NCBI GenBank assembly: GCA_002751075.1
Contig: NAOQ01000350.1
Coordinates: 32,632-56,739 of the forward strand
Origin: Ichthyophonus hoferi
Lineage: Eukaryota; Opisthokonta; Ichthyosporea; Ichthyophonida; Ichthyophonidae
Length of the DNA: 24,108 nucleotides
Direction of reading: 5' to 3'
Position numbers and translations under genes: made by a program. Below are positions 19,991 through 24,108 of this stretch, piece by piece. Under the pieces are notes generated by a model. It did not search any database. It worked only from the letters and a program-made list of their open reading frames with translations, and was not told the origin of the DNA. How positions within the stretch are numbered: position 1 is the first letter of the stretch; each line of letters begins with the position of its first letter.

Positions 19991-20004
19991 GTTGTCATAG
20001 CAAC
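19991..20004 (+). promoter_or_regulatory. Palindromic RFX X-box-like site abutting the VAC1 start codon
   Basis: GTTGTCATAGCAAC is an imperfect inverted repeat that fits the RFX-family X-box pattern (RYYNYYATRRNRAC). It ends immediately before the ATG at 20005. RFX proteins exist in fungi (Crt1/Rfx1, Sak1). Binding is inferred from sequence only, and the position inside the transcript start region is unusual. Confidence 0.35.
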
Positions 20005-20123
20005 ATGAGTAAACCTCAGGAAGGGTTGCTGTGTCCTGAATGCCCTACCCATCCCCACTTTGCTACCCAGGATGAGCTTTTAAAACACTTTTACAGTGCA
20101 CATGTAACCAACAAGCCGGCTGG
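20005..20123 (+). other. VAC1 exon 1: N-terminal C2H2 zinc finger
   Basis: The start is MSKPQEGLLCPECPTHPHF, followed by ATQDELLKHFYSAH. CPEC and H..H give C-x2-C-x14-H-x4-H, at the same place as the FLCPLC finger of rabenosyn-5. The donor is GTGGGT at 20124, after phase 2, which matches the acceptor at 21024-21025. Confidence 0.85.
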
Positions 20124-23100
20124 GTGGGTGATAGGTTTATATGTTTAAGTATGCTTTCACCTATGTTTTGGTGTCTGGAATGGTCTCCTGCCTGTGTTGC
20201 TCTTTATAGTTTTACTTTTTTGCATACGTATACCCCGTATACCTCCTGAGTATAGTTACGCATAGCCGTAAGAACTGCTACATACATATAAATACATGCA
20301 TACTTTCATCCTACCATATATACAATCTATCATGGTCCACCTACCTCTCATTGTTTTTGACAAAGTTGGCTTCATTAAAATTAAACTAAAAACATTTAAA
20401 ATGATAATATATGCAGTTATAGAGGATACAGTATGTATGCAGTATATTATATTACATCACATCATTTCTTGTCATATCATATCAAGTCATACTATATACT
20501 TATTTTTTCATCTATGCAATATATCCATATAGATTTTGCATTTTATGCATATGTATATATGTAGATGGATGGGTGATAATAGGAGTATAGTAGTTGCTTG
20601 TTGTACATCTTAATGTATTTAGAAATATAGCTTCCTATATGTGCATGTGTGTTTATTTACTTCATATAACACTATATACTTACATACAATATATACCTAT
20701 ATACCTACATACATTATATGCTATACACGTTATTATACCTATATACACTATATACCTATATACACTATATATTTATATACACTACATATCTATATGCACT
20801 ATATACCTATATACACTATATACCTATATACACTATACATCCATATACACTATATACCTATATACACTATACATCCATATACACTATATATCTATATACA
20901 CTATATATCTATTTACATTATACATTTATATATCTATATGCACTATATACCTATATACACTATCTATATACACTATATACTTACATAAACTATATACCTA
21001 TATACACTATATACCTATATATAGTAAGGCAGAAGAGAGTAGTCTCTCAGCAATCATCACTACACTGCAAGGATTTGTGATTCAGAATAAGGATTTGGTA
21101 TGTATGTCTGTAGATGTGTCTATTATATGTATATCTGTATATATTCATTTATGCTTTATGTTTTAGAACAAAGATTCAGTTTGTATGCATTATATATTGT
21201 TTTCTGTTGATTATATATATATGAGTAATCAATATGGTGCATTATATATATTATATATTTTCATATTAAATTTGTCGTTGTACATCTATAGTATATAGCC
21301 TTGAGTTCAAAAAATAAGAAATTTAGATATTATTTATATAAAAGTATATGATATCATTATAATGCATTATTATATACCACATACTACGACATACTATTGA
21401 ATACTATTGTCTAATATTCTACTTTTTATTATTATTATTTATTTCTCGCTACCTTCAGTTACCGTTTCAAGAGATCGAGTCAGATGATAGTAATGTAACA
21501 CAAAGACACTGGTCACTAAGCCCCAAGGTATATTATAAACCCCGGGTTTGAATTTACAATGATTATATGACCGTCATTAGGGTTTCTATCTGCTTATAAT
21601 GTTATTATTATTGTTAATGGTATTATTATTACCATTCCTATTCCTATTTATATTCCTATTTATACTCCTATTCATATTCCTATTCCTACTCCTATTCCTA
21701 TTTCTATTCCTATTCATATTCCTATTCCTATTCCTATTTCTATTCCTATTCATATTCCTATTCCTATTCCTATTCATATTCTTATTCCTTTTTCTTTTCC
21801 TGTTCCTATTCATATTCCCATTTCTATTCCTATTCCTATTCTTTTCCTATTCATATTCATATTCCTATTCCTATTCCTATTCCTATTCCTATTTATTTTC
21901 CTTTTTCTTTTCTTATTCCTATTCCCATTCCTATTACTAGTACTATTACAGTAAACATAACATAGAAGGCTGTATATATTGGTAGAGTATTATTTAATTG
22001 GTTCAGTGATAGTGCATATGATGCATAATTGGTCAAAATGGTTTAATAATATTAACCCATTTATTTCCCCTTTTCATTATCATCCGCCCTCTCTCTTCTC
22101 CCTCTCTCTCCTCCTTCCCTTTCTCTCTCTTACTTATAGTGTCATGTCTGTGGTGTCGTATTTGTGGGCCTAAATCGACGTCATCACTGTCGATGGTTAG
22201 TGGTTTATTTATCTATTTATCTATTGATCAGTCTGTCTATATGGTATGATATAATATATATATATATATTAGGATTATAATAGAGAACTGGAAAGATGAA
22301 GAGAAAGATATGCAATACATATAGAGATAAATACTTTCCATAGATATGCATTCCATATTAGGCTGGATACTAATGAATAGTGTTATCGATTAGACTAGAT
22401 TATAATAAACTAAATTATATTATATTATGTTATATTATACTATACTATATTTTAGAATATTATGTTGTATTGGATTGGATTGTATTATATTGTAAAGATA
22501 TACACATACATTTATACACACACACATATATATAACTAACGAGCCCATACATATTATTTTTCTTATCGTTATAGCTGTGGGAATGCCTTCTGCAGTCTCC
22601 ATTGGGGCTGTATCATGCGTGTAGATCGTATGGCACAGCTTCGGCCTGAGGGTTACCGCGTAGTTGGCTGTAGATCATGCTTTAATCACTGGGAGGAGAT
22701 GATGGGCGACACTATGAGTGGGTGATGATTGACTTGTCATAATTATCGTTGATGAGTGTATGAGTGTGGTTGGATTGCTATATTACCGTGTTAGCTAGGT
22801 TTTTCAGGTTTATTTTCTTATTAGTATACTATTTTACTATTATACTATTTTCCTACTACACTAACATTCTACTATACTAACATTCTACTATACTAACATT
22901 CTACTATACTAACATCCTATTATACTAACATTCTACTATACTAACATTCTACTATACTAACATCCTACTTCCTACTATACTACCATCCTACGATACTCTT
23001 TCTTGCTCTTCCTTAGCTGTGCAGCGTAGCTTGACCGACACATTCTTGAGTCAAAGAACTAAAAATATCAGCCTTTTAGAAGTTGAAACTGATAAATTAT

Positions 23101-23941
23101 TTGCAAGATTAAAAAGGGTGAGAGAATGCTATATATGTATACGTATGTATGTATGTGTGTATGTATGTATGTATGTATGTATGTATGGGTATATGTTTAT
23201 AATGCAATATAATGTAATATAATATAATATAATATAGTATGATCTAATGTAATCTAATCTTGTCTAATCTAATGTCATCTGTTCCTCCAGATCAGCCAAT
23301 CAATAATGACTTCACAAGTCAATGGAGTATTTAGAGATAGTAAGAAAGCCAAACAGAATATAGATTTACTAGGTAAGAGGGTAATGATTATAATTTGCGA
23401 TAGTAGTACTTATTATTGGTAGTCAATGGTAATTACCATCGAAGCTATCCAGTAGTTATCCTGTATCTTAAGGATTATTCTCTTTTTTACATATATTTTT
23501 TCCTTTTTAAAAGTGTGCCTTCCTTGGTAAAATACCCATATGTGCGCTTTCACATACCAGCCAATAGGAAAGGCCGTGATCTATTAATGATATGGTGATA
23601 TCCAATTACAGAACAGCAAGTAGTGCCATGGCAGGATGCGTCTATAGCCTATGAATGTAAGGTAAGCTGGAATACTAATTAATTGTTTCATTAAACAATC
23701 GACCCCGGGGATATCTGCATATGACTATACGTATACCTCCCTTTCCTATCTTTCCCTTTACTTATTTACTACTATTATAGGATCACACATATAACTGATA
23801 TCCTTTCTATTTCTTTCCTCTTCCCTCCCCAGGAGTGTCAAAGACCCTTACATATGTTCAGTCGAGTACATCATTGTCGCCTCTGTGGGAAGGTGCTTTG
23901 TGATTATAGCTGTAGCCAGAAAATAGCATTAGCCTACCTAA
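20005..23941 (+). CDS. VAC1: Vac1/Pep7 (rabenosyn-5-like) endosomal tethering protein, partial at the 3' end
   Basis: Exons: 20005-20123, 21025-21097, 21459-21527, 22140-22195, 22575-22717, 23017-23117, 23291-23372, 23612-23661, and 23833 to about 23941. All introns are GT-AG and in phase; 267 residues are visible. Order: a C2H2 finger (C10, C13, H28, H33), a first FYVE domain (88-141), a helical segment (residues 155-214), and a second FYVE domain from C230. The same order is found in yeast Vac1/Pep7. The block KQNIDLLEQQVVPWQD before the second FYVE matches KIRAIEKSVVPWVND of rabenosyn-5. The known role of the family is as a Rab5/Vps21 and PI3P effector that works with Vps45 and the Pep12 syntaxin in Golgi-to-endosome fusion. 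The end of exon 9 (A then GTATAT) is tentative; Vac1-length proteins need several hundred more residues, which lie beyond the window. Confidence 0.9.
20670..21022 (+). repeat. 17-bp ACTATATACCTATATAC array (VAC1 intron 1)
   Basis: About 20 copies with variants such as ACTATACATCCATATAC run almost to the acceptor at 21024. Because 17 is not a multiple of 3 and the unit has no stops, long overlapping YIHYIPI-type frames appear in the plus strand. They are not genes. The rest of intron 1 (20124-20669) is AT-rich. Confidence 0.9.
21599..21955 (+). repeat. (CCTATT)n hexanucleotide array (VAC1 intron 3)
   Basis: About 55 hexamers of TTCCTA with TTCATA, TTTCTA and TTCTTT variants. The FLFLFIF reading on the plus strand and the NRNRNMN reading on the minus strand are artefacts of the hexamer. 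A pyrimidine-rich stretch (about 22080-22130) precedes the acceptor at 22139. Confidence 0.9.
22140..22717 (+). other. VAC1 exons 4-5: first FYVE domain
   Basis: CHVCGVVF, then RRHHCR (residues 100-105), the central PI3P-binding signature, then CCGNAFCSLHWGC, and finally VGCRSC. Eight cysteines (88, 91, 104, 107, 112, 118, 138, 141) can bind two zinc ions. The third pair is spaced C-x5-C rather than C-x2-C, a loosening I recall from fungal Vac1 FYVE domains. The intron at 22196-22574 splits the domain right after RRHHCR. Confidence 0.9.
22855..22982 (+). repeat. 16-bp TACTAACATTCTACTA array (VAC1 intron 5)
   Basis: Seven CTAAC-bearing units, six with the exact branch-site heptamer TACTAAC and one with CACTAAC. 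The last TACTAAC is at 22955-22961, about 56 nt before the acceptor at 23016. The array continues as CTACTATACTACC. Confidence 0.9.
23130..23285 (+). repeat. TATG tetramers, ATAAT pentamers and TCTAA repeats (VAC1 intron 6)
   Basis: GTATGTATGTATG (about 23140-23187), AATATAATAT pentamers (about 23203-23240) and AATCTAATCT (about 23240-23275) fill this 173-base intron nearly end to end. Confidence 0.8.
23612..23941 (+). other. VAC1 exons 8-9: second FYVE domain (start)
   Basis: YECKECQRPLHMFSRVHHCR, then LCGKVLCDYSC. Cysteines 230, 233, 246, 249, 254 and 258 are visible; the last pair must lie in a later exon. The signature is RVHHCR rather than R(R/K)HHCR, so one basic residue of the PI3P site is replaced by Val and lipid affinity may be weaker than in the first FYVE. 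Confidence 0.85.
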
Positions 23942-23942
23942 G

Positions 23943-24108
23943 TATATACTACTACCACTACTACTGCGTGTAGGGTATTACTATTGCTATTACTATTACT
24001 ATTCCTATTACCATGTCCATTACTACTACTATTTCTATTACCATTATAGTTACTAGTACTATTATTATTATTATTATTATTATTATTGTTATTATTATTA
24101 TTATTATT
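23943..24108 (+). repeat. ACT/ATT trinucleotide array at the right edge
   Basis: TACTACTACCACTACTAC, ATTACTATTACT and finally a long TTA run to the window end. It is probably in the intron after VAC1 exon 9 and truncated by the window. Confidence 0.75.

Noticed and set aside
20594-21166. A 190-codon YIHYIPI-repeat frame and overlapping partners
   Set aside because: They are readings of a 17-bp minisatellite in VAC1 intron 1. Only the short part 21025-21097 is a real exon, supported by phase and splice sites.
21586-21940. A hydrophobic FLFLFI frame that looks like a membrane protein, and its Asn/Arg-rich minus-strand counterpart
   Set aside because: Both come from the CCTATT hexamer array in VAC1 intron 3. 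The unit does not match known telomere repeats closely enough, and the position is intronic, so a telomere was also rejected.

Overview
The window looks like nuclear DNA from a fungus, probably an early-diverging, very AT-rich and intron-rich lineage. Genes are split by short to medium GT-AG introns. Several introns carry a yeast-like TACTAAC/CACTAAC branch site about 17-22 nt before the acceptor. One gene is a Vac1/Pep7-type protein (C2H2 finger plus two FYVE domains), a layout typical of fungi. No prokaryotic signals were seen, and no RNA gene could be supported. A 272-base run of N marks an assembly gap. The species cannot be named from this sequence.

Layout. 1-5583: AT-rich flank holding a probable first exon of a minus-strand gene (639-904), some unclassified coding-like relics (1820-3145), an old broken Ty1/copia fossil (about 3345-4520), and two copies in opposite orientation of an unclassified dispersed repeat (about 2200-2640 and 4515-4880). 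5584-17403: one 19-exon plus-strand gene, modelled here exon by exon (2685 coding nt, 894 residues), with about 77% of its length in introns. 17404-20004: intergenic, with a short tandem repeat just after the stop and a third copy of the dispersed repeat. 20005 onward: a VAC1/PEP7 (rabenosyn-5-like) gene, nine exons visible, running off or near the right edge.

The 19-exon gene is the main result. It has a long Asn/Ser/Pro-rich N-terminal region with clathrin-box-like motifs, a PP1-docking RVxF motif, a 12-repeat LRR domain of the PPP1R37 (protein phosphatase 1 regulatory subunit 37) kind, and a C-terminal segment that reads as a GAT domain, the Arf/ubiquitin-binding bundle of GGA and TOM1 adaptors. 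I know of no described protein with PPP1R37-type LRRs plus a GAT domain. If correct, this is a candidate endosomal or trans-Golgi PP1 scaffold, and it sits next to an endosomal tethering gene (VAC1).

Nearly every intron carries a tandem array, mostly of pentanucleotides related to TACTA, TATAG or TATTG. In several introns the array runs straight into the branch-site motif. Two local duplications involve exon-intron junctions of the LRR gene: a relic of exon 14, and a duplicated exon 3 donor.
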